DNA of 34,082 nucleotides from Flavobacteriales bacterium (GTDB lineage Bacteria; Bacteroidota; Bacteroidia; Flavobacteriales_E; Vicingaceae), in the NCBI GenBank assembly GCA_020435335.1, contig JAGQZT010000077.1, forward strand, positions 1-34,082, in the 5' to 3' direction. A program made the position numbers and the translations under genes. Positions within the stretch are counted from its first letter, which is position 1. Each line of letters starts with the position of its first letter. Positions 9,589-17,455 of the stretch are shown here, one piece after another. The notes beneath the pieces are model-generated. The model did no database searches, was not told the origin of the DNA, and saw only the letters and a list, made by a program, of their open reading frames with translations.

Positions 9589-10254
9589 ATGAAAATTCTG
9601 ATTGTACACGCACATCCGGAAGAACAGTCCTTTTGTTCCAGCCTGAAAAATACGGCCGTTGATTATTTCACATCAAGAGGTGATGAGGTCAGGGAGAGTA
9701 ATTTGTATCAAATGGGATTCAATCCTGTGGGGGATCAAAACGATTTTAAAAGCCTGGAAAACCCGGATTTTTTCAAATACCAGCTCGAACAGGTAAATGC
9801 CTGGTCCAACGACCTCTTCGTGGAGTCGTTGAAATCGGAAATGGATAAACTGGCCTGGTGCGATGTACTCATCTTCAATTTCCCATTGTGGTGGTTCGGA
9901 TTACCCGCGATCCTAAAGGGGTGGGTTGACCGGGTGTTTGCCATGGGTTTTGTGTATGGAAATGGGAAAGGGGTCTACGACAACGGCGTTTTCAAAGATA
10001 AAACGGCGTTTTTAACCATCACCACCGGTGGGCCGGAACAAGCCTATAACGGTGGAAAGAATGGCGATCTGGATACCATTCTTTTCCCGGTTCAGCACGG
10101 CATGTTTTATTTTGCCGGGATGACGGTACTGCCGCCTTTTGTATGTTTTTCGCCGGCAAGGATCTCCGATGAAGAACGTGAACTGGAGCTAAAGCGGTAC
10201 AGGAAATTTTTATCCGAAATGGATAAAAAAACACCCATATACACTAACAAATAA
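9589..10254 (+). CDS. NAD(P)H oxidoreductase, flavodoxin-like fold (MdaB/NQO family)
   Basis: A 221-residue cytoplasmic FAD/FMN-type quinone reductase. It starts with a flavodoxin-like strand and phosphate loop (MKILIVHAHPEEQSF). The family hallmark FPLWWFGLPAILKGWVDRVF at about residues 99-118 forms part of the flavin and substrate pocket, and TTGGPEQAY follows near 143-151. Enzymes of this group reduce quinones by two electrons with NAD(P)H and guard against oxidative damage. It lies 32 bases after radA and may be read with it. The natural substrate cannot be told from sequence. Confidence 0.88.
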   Translation: MKILIVHAHPEEQSFCSSLKNTAVDYFTSRGDEVRESNLYQMGFNPVGDQNDFKSLENPDFFKYQLEQVNAWSNDLFVESLKSEMDKLAWCDVLIFNFPLWWFGLPAILKGWVDRVFAMGFVYGNGKGVYDNGVFKDKTAFLTITTGGPEQAYNGGKNGDLDTILFPVQHGMFYFAGMTVLPPFVCFSPARISDEERELELKRYRKFLSEMDKKTPIYTNK

Positions 10255-10360
10255 GGCGGTTTTAAGAAAAGGATGACCTTTCATAACCGTATTTGCCCTT
10301 TCCTATAATCCTGCTTGACCCGGACTTGAATTTCCTTTACCTTAGGAGAAAATCAAACCG

Positions 10361-11218
10361 ATGAAAACACTATTTTCCCTTTTATTTGTCCTGCTGTTTT
10401 TCGATGCGTTTACACAGGATTATGATATCTATGTCAGCGATGCCGGAAATTTTAACAAGCCACCCTGGCAGATTCTTAAATTCGATGCAAACGGCTCCAA
10501 TCCGGAAGTTTTCATCGATAGCAATAGCGTCCTGAATTGGCCTCAGGATATCCTCTTTCTGGAAGAATCCGACGTGGTACTGATCTCCAATTTGGGAAGC
10601 GGAGCCATTACCCGGCACGATGCCACAACCGGCGCATACTTGTCGGATTTCGCAACCGGAATCGGTGGACCGACACGTTTTAAAATTGGTCCGGATGGTT
10701 TGTTATACGTTCTGCAGTGGGTAGGTGATGGAAAAGTAAAACGCTATCGGTTGGACGGAACCTTCGTGGACGATTTTACTGAAACAGGTGTTGCAAGCAG
10801 TATAGGTCTGGATTGGGATCAGGCAGGGAATCTCTATGTTTCTTCCTATAAAAAAGATCTGGTTCAAAAGTATAGTCCGGAAGGCAAAGATTTAGGTGCT
10901 TTCATCGATAGCAATTTGGCTGGTCCGACGAACATTTGGTTTGATACAAACGGAGATTTATTGGTGTCTGATTATGATGCCACAGCGATCAAACGCTTCG
11001 ACAAGGCTGGAAATTACATGGGTGAATTTCTAACCGGAACAGGCCATTCCGAGGGGGTGGCCTATTTGCCGGATGGGAACATCCTGATCGGAAACGGATC
11101 AACCAGCTCCGTTAAATTATTCGATGCATCGGGGAAATTCATCAAAGATCTGATTTCGTCGGGTTCTGCTAACTTATTAAATCCGAATGCGGTGGTGATT
11201 CGGAAACACAAGAAATAA
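10361..11218 (+). CDS. secreted NHL-repeat beta-propeller protein
   Basis: A 285-residue exported protein. The signal peptide covers about residues 1-18 (MKTLFSLLFVLLFF core). The remainder is a series of roughly 40-residue blades with recurring patterns such as 'IGPDGLLYV', 'DQAGNLYVSSY', 'DTNGDLLVSDY' and 'LPDGNILIGN', each followed by 'VKRY/IKRF/VKLF' and a D-x-x-G turn. This is an NHL/SMP-30-like six-bladed propeller. There is no T9SS sorting domain and no lipobox, so it is probably periplasmic. Catalytic metal ligands of true SMP-30 lactonases are not evident, so a binding or scaffold role is possible. The 106 bases upstream hold no convincing -7/-33 pair. Confidence 0.82.
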   Translation: MKTLFSLLFVLLFFDAFTQDYDIYVSDAGNFNKPPWQILKFDANGSNPEVFIDSNSVLNWPQDILFLEESDVVLISNLGSGAITRHDATTGAYLSDFATGIGGPTRFKIGPDGLLYVLQWVGDGKVKRYRLDGTFVDDFTETGVASSIGLDWDQAGNLYVSSYKKDLVQKYSPEGKDLGAFIDSNLAGPTNIWFDTNGDLLVSDYDATAIKRFDKAGNYMGEFLTGTGHSEGVAYLPDGNILIGNGSTSSVKLFDASGKFIKDLISSGSANLLNPNAVVIRKHKK

Positions 11219-11224
11219 AAAAAA

Positions 11225-11244
11225 AGCCCGCCAATCGGCGGGCT
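11225..11244 (-). terminator. terminator between convergent genes
   Basis: AGCCCGCC (11225-11232) pairs perfectly with GGCGGGCT (11237-11244) across a 4-base loop. The A run at 11217-11225 becomes a T run on the minus strand, so it chiefly ends the minus-strand repeat-protein gene. The plus-strand T run is weak, but the hairpin may also stop the NHL gene transcript. Confidence 0.85.
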
Positions 11245-11248
11245 TCAG

Positions 11249-14086
11249 CTACCTGAGTAGCGTGATGTTTCCTTTAAATCGTTCCGGTTCGCCTTGCTGT
11301 TCGAAATACACATCGAGTAAGAAGTAGTACGTTCCCTCACTATACTTTTCTCCATCCCAACCATTTTTATAGTTGGTGGCTTCATAGATCAAAGTTCCCC
11401 ATCGGTTGTACACCTGTAAGTGGTTGTTGAATTGTTCCAGGTTTTTGAATACCAGGAAGTCGTTGTCACCATCTCCGTTCGGCGTAAATACGTTTGGAAT
11501 AATGATCAGGTGATTGCCGGGTAGGGTATCCACAATATAAGGGATCGTTACCGTATCCGTGCAACCGTTCGCATCTTCTACGATCAGGGTTACGTAGTAA
11601 ATCCCCGTATTATGATACGTGTGGGTCGGGTTCGGAATATGGGTGTTTCCGGCAGGACTGTTGTCTCCGAAAATCCAGGTCCAGGAAACGATGTTTCCGG
11701 TAGAATTATCGGTGAATGTAACCGGTACATTAGACTGGCTGTTGCCCGGTGGGCTGGCAGAGAAATCAGCAATCGGACCGATGAACATGGTCGGGCAAAC
11801 GGTATCGGTATAAACCGTGTCGCATACGGTATAAACCATTACCCGGAAACAATCTCCGGTAGAGATTCCGGATTGTGATACGGAATCGGTAGTGGCTCCG
11901 CTGATGTCGGTCCACGGACCTCCGGCGAGCGATACCTGCCATTGCAGGTTGCCGTTGGTGCCTGTAACCCATAGATCAACGTTTCCTTTACAGTCGGCTT
12001 CGTAGGCAATCTGTCCGGTATCCGGGTAAGTAGGAATCACGATGCAGGCGGTGTCGGAATACAGGGTATCGCAAATTGTTGCCACTTTTACTCTGAAACA
12101 ATCTCCTGTTACCACACCCGATTGGTATAATGAATCCAGGGTTGCTCCAGAGATATCGGTCCATGGTCCGCCACCGGCTGAACTTTGCCATTGCAGGTCG
12201 CCGAAAGATCCGTTGAGGTTCAGGGATACGTTCCCCTGGCAATCTGCTGTGTAGGTTACATTTCCGGGTACGGGAGGGGTTAAGGTTCCCATGCAAACGG
12301 TATCGGTATAAACGGTGTCACAAACAGTATACACCATTACCCGAAAACAGTCTCCGCTGGAAACTCCGGGCTGAGCGATCGAATCGGTTGTAGCTCCGCT
12401 GATGTCAGTCCAGGGGCCACCTCCGGTAGATGTTTGCCATTGCAGGTCGCCATCGGTACCGGTAACCCAGAAATTAATGGTGCCGGTACAGTTAGGGATG
12501 TAGCCGATTTGTCCGGTATCCGGAAAAGTAGGGATCACGGCACAGGCGGTATCCGAATAAACGGTGTCGCAAGCGGTCGCTACTTTCACGCGGAAACAAT
12601 CTCCTGTTGCAACACCGGATTGGAGCAACGAATCCAGGTTAGCCCCGGAGATATCCGTCCAGGGGCCACCACCGGCAGAGGATTGCCATTGCAGGTCGCC
12701 TACATAGCCAGTCAGGTTTAAAGAAACATTTCCCTGGCAATCTGCAGTTTGGGTCACATTTCCAGGGATAGGAGGAGTGAGAATTCCCTGGCATACCGTA
12801 TCGGAGTATGCCGTTCCGCAAGGTGAAGTAATTTCTACCCGGAAACAATCTCCCGTTGCAGCATTTTGGGCATACGTGCCGGCATTCGCACCGGGAATGT
12901 TGGTAAATGGTCCGCCACCTGTTGAGATTTGCCATTGCAGGCTGCCCTGGTAGCTGGTCAGGCTCATGTTCATGTTACCGTTACAGTCGGTGCTGTATGT
13001 GATTGGCAGACTAAAAGGAACGGTCATCGGGTAAACAGTGATCGGAATTTGTGCGGAGACACCCTGATTACAGGCATTGGTGTCGCCTACGGTGATGGTG
13101 AGCATGTAGGTTGTTACGATGCTTGGTGAAGCGATAGGGTAAGGGCAGGTATCACAGGAAAAATTAACCGGCACGTTGATCGGTTCACCGCTTACAACCG
13201 ACCATTTGTAGGTGGTGTCTGTAGAACAGCCGATGATGCCGCAGCCTCCGGTTCCGGGGGTGTAGGTCCAGCCGAGTTGTGTAGAGCCGCAAAAGTATTG
13301 CGGGTTAGCTGTAAGGACCAGTTGTCCTCCGGTAGAAGGAGTGTCGCAGGCCAGTTTAGTTAGCAGGTCGGCAATAAAATCGATGATGGGAGTGTTGTTG
13401 GGAGTACCCATTAAACCCACGCTTCCACAAGTTCCGTTCAGGGGGAAGATGTTGAAGTCGCCGTTGGAGATGAGTGCTCCTTTACCTGAGATCATGTCGC
13501 CGGAGCAGAACCTGACTCCCACAATATCGCCGGTAGTGATGTTACCACCGCAGGTTGGATTGGCTTCGAATAAAATGTTTTTGGTTGGCGTTCCGATAAA
13601 AGGACGAACGGCGGCTCCGTAATGAGTAATGGTGCTACAGGAAAGCGCAGGAAAGGCGTCATATTGATAGTAACTTGATTTGGTGAGGTTGTGAATGATG
13701 CTGCCTCCGGCTATGGTGGTAGAATCGATGAGTTGATCGACGAAGGCTGCCTGGTTGTTGCAGCAGCTTACTTCCGATTGAACGTAAACGGCACCTCCGC
13801 TGTTCATGTAGGCGATGATCGGGTTGAGTGTTGCAGAAGTCGGAAAGCCCATGTTTCCGAAGATCCAGACTTGCTGGTATTGTGCCACGTTGATGGATCC
13901 GGGGATGGAGAAAACGCGGGTAACTGAGGTTTGAGTGGTGAGTAGATGATTGTAAATCCGGCTCCCGTTGTTGCTCATGTCGCTCGAAAAGCTGTTGTTG
14001 TAGTCGATAATTAATACGTTGCTTTGAGCCAGGCTTAATCCTGCGAAAGTTAGCAGGAATACAAACAGGAAGGTGATTTTTTTCAT
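11249..14086 (-). CDS. secreted repeat protein with PKD domain and type B T9SS sorting domain
   Basis: About 945 residues, exported by Sec and then by T9SS to the cell surface or medium. The start is the ATG at 14086, which begins a signal peptide (MKKITFLFVFLLTFAGLSLAQ); a TTG six bases upstream adds only two residues. Residues ~22-245 form an alpha/beta domain (NVLIIDYN, VWIFGN, SGGAVYVQSE) reminiscent of glutamine-amidotransferase/ThuA-like folds, without an obvious catalytic triad. A Cys-rich Ig-like segment (~255-350) follows, then five 83-residue repeats (~358-770), a PKD domain (~775-850, with WTWIFGDNSP and HTYHNTGIYYVTL), and the gliding-motility-type C-terminal domain starting at PNVFTPNGDGDND and ending FKGNITLLR. 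Probably an adhesin or matrix protein; the ligand is unknown. Confidence 0.88.
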   Translation of the reverse strand: MKKITFLFVFLLTFAGLSLAQSNVLIIDYNNSFSSDMSNNGSRIYNHLLTTQTSVTRVFSIPGSINVAQYQQVWIFGNMGFPTSATLNPIIAYMNSGGAVYVQSEVSCCNNQAAFVDQLIDSTTIAGGSIIHNLTKSSYYQYDAFPALSCSTITHYGAAVRPFIGTPTKNILFEANPTCGGNITTGDIVGVRFCSGDMISGKGALISNGDFNIFPLNGTCGSVGLMGTPNNTPIIDFIADLLTKLACDTPSTGGQLVLTANPQYFCGSTQLGWTYTPGTGGCGIIGCSTDTTYKWSVVSGEPINVPVNFSCDTCPYPIASPSIVTTYMLTITVGDTNACNQGVSAQIPITVYPMTVPFSLPITYSTDCNGNMNMSLTSYQGSLQWQISTGGGPFTNIPGANAGTYAQNAATGDCFRVEITSPCGTAYSDTVCQGILTPPIPGNVTQTADCQGNVSLNLTGYVGDLQWQSSAGGGPWTDISGANLDSLLQSGVATGDCFRVKVATACDTVYSDTACAVIPTFPDTGQIGYIPNCTGTINFWVTGTDGDLQWQTSTGGGPWTDISGATTDSIAQPGVSSGDCFRVMVYTVCDTVYTDTVCMGTLTPPVPGNVTYTADCQGNVSLNLNGSFGDLQWQSSAGGGPWTDISGATLDSLYQSGVVTGDCFRVKVATICDTLYSDTACIVIPTYPDTGQIAYEADCKGNVDLWVTGTNGNLQWQVSLAGGPWTDISGATTDSVSQSGISTGDCFRVMVYTVCDTVYTDTVCPTMFIGPIADFSASPPGNSQSNVPVTFTDNSTGNIVSWTWIFGDNSPAGNTHIPNPTHTYHNTGIYYVTLIVEDANGCTDTVTIPYIVDTLPGNHLIIIPNVFTPNGDGDNDFLVFKNLEQFNNHLQVYNRWGTLIYEATNYKNGWDGEKYSEGTYYFLLDVYFEQQGEPERFKGNITLLR
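11777..13015 (-). repeat. five tandem ~249-bp coding repeats (83 aa each)
   Basis: A conserved core CCATTGCAGG (minus strand encoding LQW) recurs at 11939, 12188, 12437, 12686 and 12932, giving spacings of 249, 249, 249 and 246 bases. Each protein unit carries about four Cys, within DCxGN, GDCFRV, CDTxYxDT and the closing TxC. Adjacent units alternate between two subtypes, so the array is also a 498-base direct duplication. Outer limits are approximate. Confidence 0.9.
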
Positions 14087-14175
14087 GTACAATTCAGTTT
14101 AGTTAGGAGTTAGACGCAGGATGTTTTTACCGGGTTGCGTGGACGCGGAAATAAAATGAGAAGGGTTGTTCCAAT

Positions 14176-14205
14176 AAAAAAGCCCGCTGAAATTTTCAGC
14201 GAGCT
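14176..14205 (-). terminator. minus-strand terminator, second one behind tRNA-fMet
   Basis: A hairpin of about ten pairs with one mismatch (14181-14191 with 14195-14205, core CGCTGAA/TTCAGCG), read on the minus strand, is followed by a T run that is the complement of A at 14176-14181. It lies about 140 bases beyond the first tRNA terminator and 90 bases before the start of the T9SS gene. Confidence 0.7.
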
Positions 14206-14211
14206 TTCTTT

Positions 14212-14275
14212 GTAGCGTGGGCCAGATTGACGCCCTTCGGTCGTCGGACTGAAATGAGGGGGCTATACTACTCGG
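14212..14275 (-). pseudogene. degenerate tRNA-fMet-like remnant
   Basis: On the plus strand GTAGCGTGGGCCAGA (14212-14226) matches GTAGCGGGGGCCAGA at the 3' end of tRNA-fMet (14378-14392) at 14 of 15 positions. After a six-base gap equal to most of the T loop, TGACGCCCTTCGG matches TGACGACCTCCGG, and further on ATGAG and GCTA recur in order. The fold is broken because the T loop is missing. I read it as a decayed partial duplicate; chance plus selection for a small RNA remains possible. Confidence 0.4.
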
Positions 14276-14307
14276 AACCAGTGCTTCGCACGTAGCTTCT
14301 TTTCCTA

Positions 14308-14338
14308 CTCAAAATAAGAAGTAAACTTCCATTTTGAG
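14308..14338. other. strong hairpin next to the tRNA terminator
   Basis: CTCAAAAT (14308-14315) pairs perfectly with ATTTTGAG (14331-14338), enclosing a second short stem GAAG/CTTC. It has no T run of its own and lies just beyond the tRNA-fMet terminator in the minus direction. Function unknown. Confidence 0.55.
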
Positions 14339-14339
14339 C

Positions 14340-14371
14340 AAAAAAAAGAACCATTCATTGCTGAATGGTTC
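14340..14371 (-). terminator. tRNA-fMet terminator
   Basis: A perfect 10-bp stem GAACCATTCA (14348-14357) / TGAATGGTTC (14362-14371) with loop TTGC. On the minus strand it is followed by eight T (A run 14340-14347). It begins 8 bases after the tRNA 3' end. Confidence 0.92.
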
Positions 14372-14378
14372 CTCGTAG

Positions 14379-14451
14379 TAGCGGGGGCCAGACTCGAACT
14401 GACGACCTCCGGGTTATGAGCCCGATGAGCTACCAACTGCTCTACCCCGCG
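14379..14451 (-). tRNA. initiator tRNA-fMet (CAT)
   Basis: A 73-base cloverleaf on the minus strand. The acceptor 5' strand is CGCGGGG, the D stem GAGC/GCTC, the anticodon loop CTCATAA (anticodon CAT) and the T arm GTCAG-TTCGAGT-CTGGC. Two features mark it as the initiator and not the elongator tRNA: base 1 (C) faces U at position 72 with no pair, and the anticodon stem has three consecutive G:C pairs (GGG/CCC) next to the loop. CCA is not encoded and must be added. It is transcribed alone and ended by the strong terminator at 14340-14371. The gap to the next gene (14452-14614) holds nothing else I can identify. Confidence 0.96.
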
Positions 14452-14614
14452 ATATATCTTAAGAACGTTTGATCAATTAAGGGGTGCAAATATAAGACTT
14501 TTTCTGGTTTATGGAAGGGATTCCAATATTTTTTCGTGAGATAAAGCAGTAGCTCGTGTTCGGGGAGTATGAATTAAATTTATGGGATCGAACAATATTT
14601 CGTTTCTTTGCACC

Positions 14615-15496
14615 ATGCATAAAGCAGGATTTGTCAATATCATCGGTGCGCCGAACGTCGGAAAATCGACCCTCATGAATGAGCTGGTGGGTGAGCGCTT
14701 GTCCATCATCACCTCCAAGGCTCAAACCACCCGTCACCGGATTCTCGGCATCGTGAACGATGAAGAGCATCAGATCGTTTTTTCCGATACGCCCGGAATC
14801 GTTGATCCTGCCTATAAAATGCATGAAGGTATGATGAGCTTCGTGAAATCGGCCATCAGTGATGCGGATGTGCTGCTGGTGATGGTGGAAGCTCAAGAGA
14901 AAGAATTCAAAGACAAAGAAATTCTGGCCCGCCTTCAGAAAACGTCAACGCCCATTATTTTACTCATCAACAAGATCGATGAGGTAGAACAAGCCTTTCT
15001 GGAAGAGCGCGTGGCCTACTGGAAAGGACAATTGCCTCAGGCAAAGATTTTCCCGATCTCAGCCCTGCATCGCTTCAACGTGGATCAGGTGTTGCTGGAG
15101 ATTAAAGCCCTCCTGCCGGAATTTCCACCTTTTTACGATAAGGATGCCCTCACCGACAGGCCCGAGCGCTTCTTTGTGTCGGAGATCATCCGCGAAAAGA
15201 TTTTACTCCATTATAAAAAGGAAATCCCTTATTCCTGTGAAGTGGAGGTAGAAGAATTTAAAGACGAACCAAACATCGTACGCATTCGGGCGGTAATTAT
15301 GGTCATTCGTGATTCCCAAAAAGGGATCATTATCGGCCATCAGGGAAAAGGGCTGAAACGTGTCGGAACCGAAGCCCGGAAAGACATGGAACAGTTCCTC
15401 GGGAAGAAGGTTTTTCTGGAACTTTATGTGAAGGTGAACAAGGACTGGAGAAATAATGAAGCACAATTAAAGCGATTTGGATATCTAAATCGATAA
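14615..15496 (+). CDS. era: GTPase Era
   Basis: A 293-residue Ras-like GTPase that binds the 3' end of 16S rRNA and helps 30S maturation. I chose the ATG at 14615 (MHKAGFVNIIG), which matches usual Era N termini; an ATG at 14582 would add 11 atypical residues. G1 is GAPNVGKST (residues 11-19), G3 DTPG, and G4 NKID. The C-terminal KH domain is present with its GHQGKGLKRVG loop. CTTTGCACC directly before the ATG resembles the Bacteroidota -7 box with one mismatch (TTTCTTTG), which would leave a very short or absent leader. It is followed by der after 12 bases. Confidence 0.96.
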   Translation: MHKAGFVNIIGAPNVGKSTLMNELVGERLSIITSKAQTTRHRILGIVNDEEHQIVFSDTPGIVDPAYKMHEGMMSFVKSAISDADVLLVMVEAQEKEFKDKEILARLQKTSTPIILLINKIDEVEQAFLEERVAYWKGQLPQAKIFPISALHRFNVDQVLLEIKALLPEFPPFYDKDALTDRPERFFVSEIIREKILLHYKKEIPYSCEVEVEEFKDEPNIVRIRAVIMVIRDSQKGIIIGHQGKGLKRVGTEARKDMEQFLGKKVFLELYVKVNKDWRNNEAQLKRFGYLNR

Positions 15497-15501
15497 CTTT
15501 G
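15494..15501 (+). promoter_or_regulatory. possible internal -7 box for der
   Basis: TAACTTTG matches TAnnTTTG exactly and overlaps the era stop codon. It ends 7 bases before the der ATG, so a transcript starting here would have almost no 5' leader. A TTTG lies at 15476-15479, 14 bases upstream, shorter than the usual spacing. Confidence 0.4.
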
Positions 15502-15508
15502 CAGCCAG

Positions 15509-16819
15509 ATGGGAAACATTGTAGCCATAGTAGGAAGACCGAATGTCGGAAAATCAACCCTGTTTAACCGCTTAACCGAAAGCCGGAGTGCGATCGTTGA
15601 TGAGGCAAGCGGGGTAACCCGGGACCGTCATTACGGGAAGGTCGACTGGAACGGTAAAGAATTTACCCTGATCGATACCGGAGGGTACGTGAAGGGATCC
15701 GATGATATTTTTGAAGATGAAATCCGCAAGCAGGTTATCATCGCAATCGAAGAATGCGACCTGATCATTTTTGTGGTGGATGTGATGTCAGGAATTACCG
15801 ACCTCGATGAGGCGGTCGCCAAATTATTACGCAAAACAAATAAGAAAGTCCTCTTGGTTTCCAATAAGGTGGACAATAACCAACGCATGCTCGATTCGAG
15901 TGTGTTTTACAGTTTCGGTATTGCGGATGAAATCTTTAATGTTTCGTCCATTAACGGAAGCGGAACGGGAGAGTTGCTCGATGAGGTGGTGAAACACCTG
16001 GAGGATACACCGGAAGAGGAAGAAGATGATGGCGTACCGAGGCTGGCGATAGTCGGACGGCCCAATGTGGGGAAATCGTCATTGCTCAATGCCTTGATCG
16101 GAAAGGAAAGAAACATCGTAACCAACATTGCAGGAACTACCCGCGACTCCATTACCACCCGGTACAATGCCTTTGGTTTCGAACTGAACCTGATCGATAC
16201 GGCCGGACTGCGAAAGAAGGGAAAGGTTAACGAAGACATTGAGTTCTATTCGGTAATGCGTGCCGTTAGGACCATCGAAAACGCTGATGTCTGCCTGTTG
16301 CTGATTGAAGCCACTGAAGGCGTGATGTCGCAGGACATGAACATCTACAACCTGATCATCAAGAATAAAAAAGGCGTGGTAATCCTGGTCAATAAATGGG
16401 ATCTGATCGAAAAGGAGACCAATACGGCCAAGGAATTTGAGCGGGAGATCAAGGAGCGAATCGCACCGTTTACCGATGTGCCGATTGTTTTTACATCGGT
16501 CAAGAACAAGCAGCGTATTCATAAGGCACTGGAAGAAGTGGTTCAGGTTTACGAGAACCGTAAACGTAAAATACCGACCAACAAGTTGAATGAAGTGATG
16601 CTGGAAGTGATCGCCCAAAACCCGCCGCCAGCGATCAAAGGAAAGTGGATCAAGATCAAATTCGTGACGCAATTGCCGACCTACGCGCCGACTTTTGCAT
16701 TTTTTTGTAATTTGCCACAATATGTAAAAGATCCGTATAAACGCTACCTGGAAAACAAATTGAGGGAAAATTTTAATTTTAAAGGTGTACCCATTCAGTT
16801 GTTTATGCGTAAAAAGTAG
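15509..16819 (+). CDS. der: ribosome biogenesis GTPase Der (EngA)
   Basis: A 436-residue protein with two tandem GTPase domains, needed for 50S subunit assembly. The first G1 motif, GRPNVGKST, is at residues 8-16 with DTGG as G3. The second G1, GRPNVGKSS, is near 179-187 with DTAG as G3 and NKWD as G4. A C-terminal KH-like domain follows (~350-436). Length is normal. It lies 12 bases after era, so both GTPases probably share a transcript, joined by a possible internal promoter at the era stop. Confidence 0.97.
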   Translation: MGNIVAIVGRPNVGKSTLFNRLTESRSAIVDEASGVTRDRHYGKVDWNGKEFTLIDTGGYVKGSDDIFEDEIRKQVIIAIEECDLIIFVVDVMSGITDLDEAVAKLLRKTNKKVLLVSNKVDNNQRMLDSSVFYSFGIADEIFNVSSINGSGTGELLDEVVKHLEDTPEEEEDDGVPRLAIVGRPNVGKSSLLNALIGKERNIVTNIAGTTRDSITTRYNAFGFELNLIDTAGLRKKGKVNEDIEFYSVMRAVRTIENADVCLLLIEATEGVMSQDMNIYNLIIKNKKGVVILVNKWDLIEKETNTAKEFEREIKERIAPFTDVPIVFTSVKNKQRIHKALEEVVQVYENRKRKIPTNKLNEVMLEVIAQNPPPAIKGKWIKIKFVTQLPTYAPTFAFFCNLPQYVKDPYKRYLENKLRENFNFKGVPIQLFMRKK

Positions 16820-16823
16820 AGGT

Positions 16824-17420
16824 ATGAGACTAATTAGAACATGTTTATATCTGTTTCTGCTGCTGCCGATGGCGATGGTTTCGCAAAATAATGCCCCGGC
16901 ACAGCCTGAACTGGAGTCCGGAACGATCGAAAGCCAGTTTGATTACATCATCGAAAAGTCGAGTTCATTCAAAGACTTTCAGCTGATCCGGAAATCATCC
17001 ATTTTAAAGGTAAAAGATAATGCCGTTGATTCGATCCGAAATATCCGGAAAGGAGTAGCTGCGCTGGAAACGGAGAATAAGGAATTGAAAGGTAAGATCA
17101 GTACACTCGAAGGGGAGAAGGTACAACTGCAAGAAGAAGTGGCAGACATCTCCGAAGGGGTGGAAAGCATTGCCGTTTTTGGGCAGAACGTCAATAAATC
17201 GGTTTACAATACCATTGCCTGGTCGGTAGCCATTGTGTTACTGCTCTTGTTGTTGTTTTTTGTTTACCGTTTCAAAAGCAGTGTGGCTGTTGCCCGGAGA
17301 ACCCGGAATGAGATCAGTAAACTGGAACAGGAATTCGAAGAGCACCGCAAGAAGACCATGAAGAAAGAGCAGGAGATCATGCGGAAGCTGCAGGATGAGA
17401 TTAACAAGAATAACATGTAA
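16824..17420 (+). CDS. membrane-anchored coiled-coil protein, unknown function
   Basis: 198 residues from the ATG at 16824, four bases after the der stop; the frame is open upstream into der, but this start gives a clean signal sequence (MRLIRTCLYLFLLLPMAM). Order of parts: signal peptide ~1-20, a periplasmic region, a coiled coil ~65-110 rich in E, K and L heptads, one transmembrane segment 129-150 (long Leu run), and a second charged coiled coil ~155-195 on the far side. No enzyme domain is visible. It is last in the era-der group and is ended by a strong terminator. Perhaps an envelope scaffold; its place with ribosome GTPases may only reflect shared transcription. Confidence 0.75.
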   Translation: MRLIRTCLYLFLLLPMAMVSQNNAPAQPELESGTIESQFDYIIEKSSSFKDFQLIRKSSILKVKDNAVDSIRNIRKGVAALETENKELKGKISTLEGEKVQLQEEVADISEGVESIAVFGQNVNKSVYNTIAWSVAIVLLLLLLFFVYRFKSSVAVARRTRNEISKLEQEFEEHRKKTMKKEQEIMRKLQDEINKNNM

Positions 17421-17455
17421 AAAAAAAGCCCCTGATTAATCAGGGGCTTTTTTTT
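17421..17455. terminator. bidirectional terminator
   Basis: A near-perfect palindrome, GCCCCTGATTAATCAGGGGC flanked by seven to eight A on the left and eight T on the right. It ends the era-der run on the plus strand and the M43 protease gene on the minus strand, whose stop codon is at its edge. Confidence 0.93.

Noticed and set aside
11777-13015. Regular repeats considered as a CRISPR-like or satellite array
   Set aside because: The period is 249 bases, in frame and without spacers; it encodes protein repeats.
14087-14092. TTG start two codons upstream of the T9SS repeat protein ATG
   Set aside because: The ATG at 14086 begins a standard signal peptide (Met-Lys-Lys), so the TTG is not needed.
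14452-14614. Short minus-strand frames across the tRNA-era gap
   Set aside because: They run into era antisense and lack any coding signal; the gap appears non-coding.
16079-16720. 213-codon minus-strand open frame opposite der
   Set aside because: It is a shadow of der, which has complete motifs. The opposite frame has no recognisable domain or start context.
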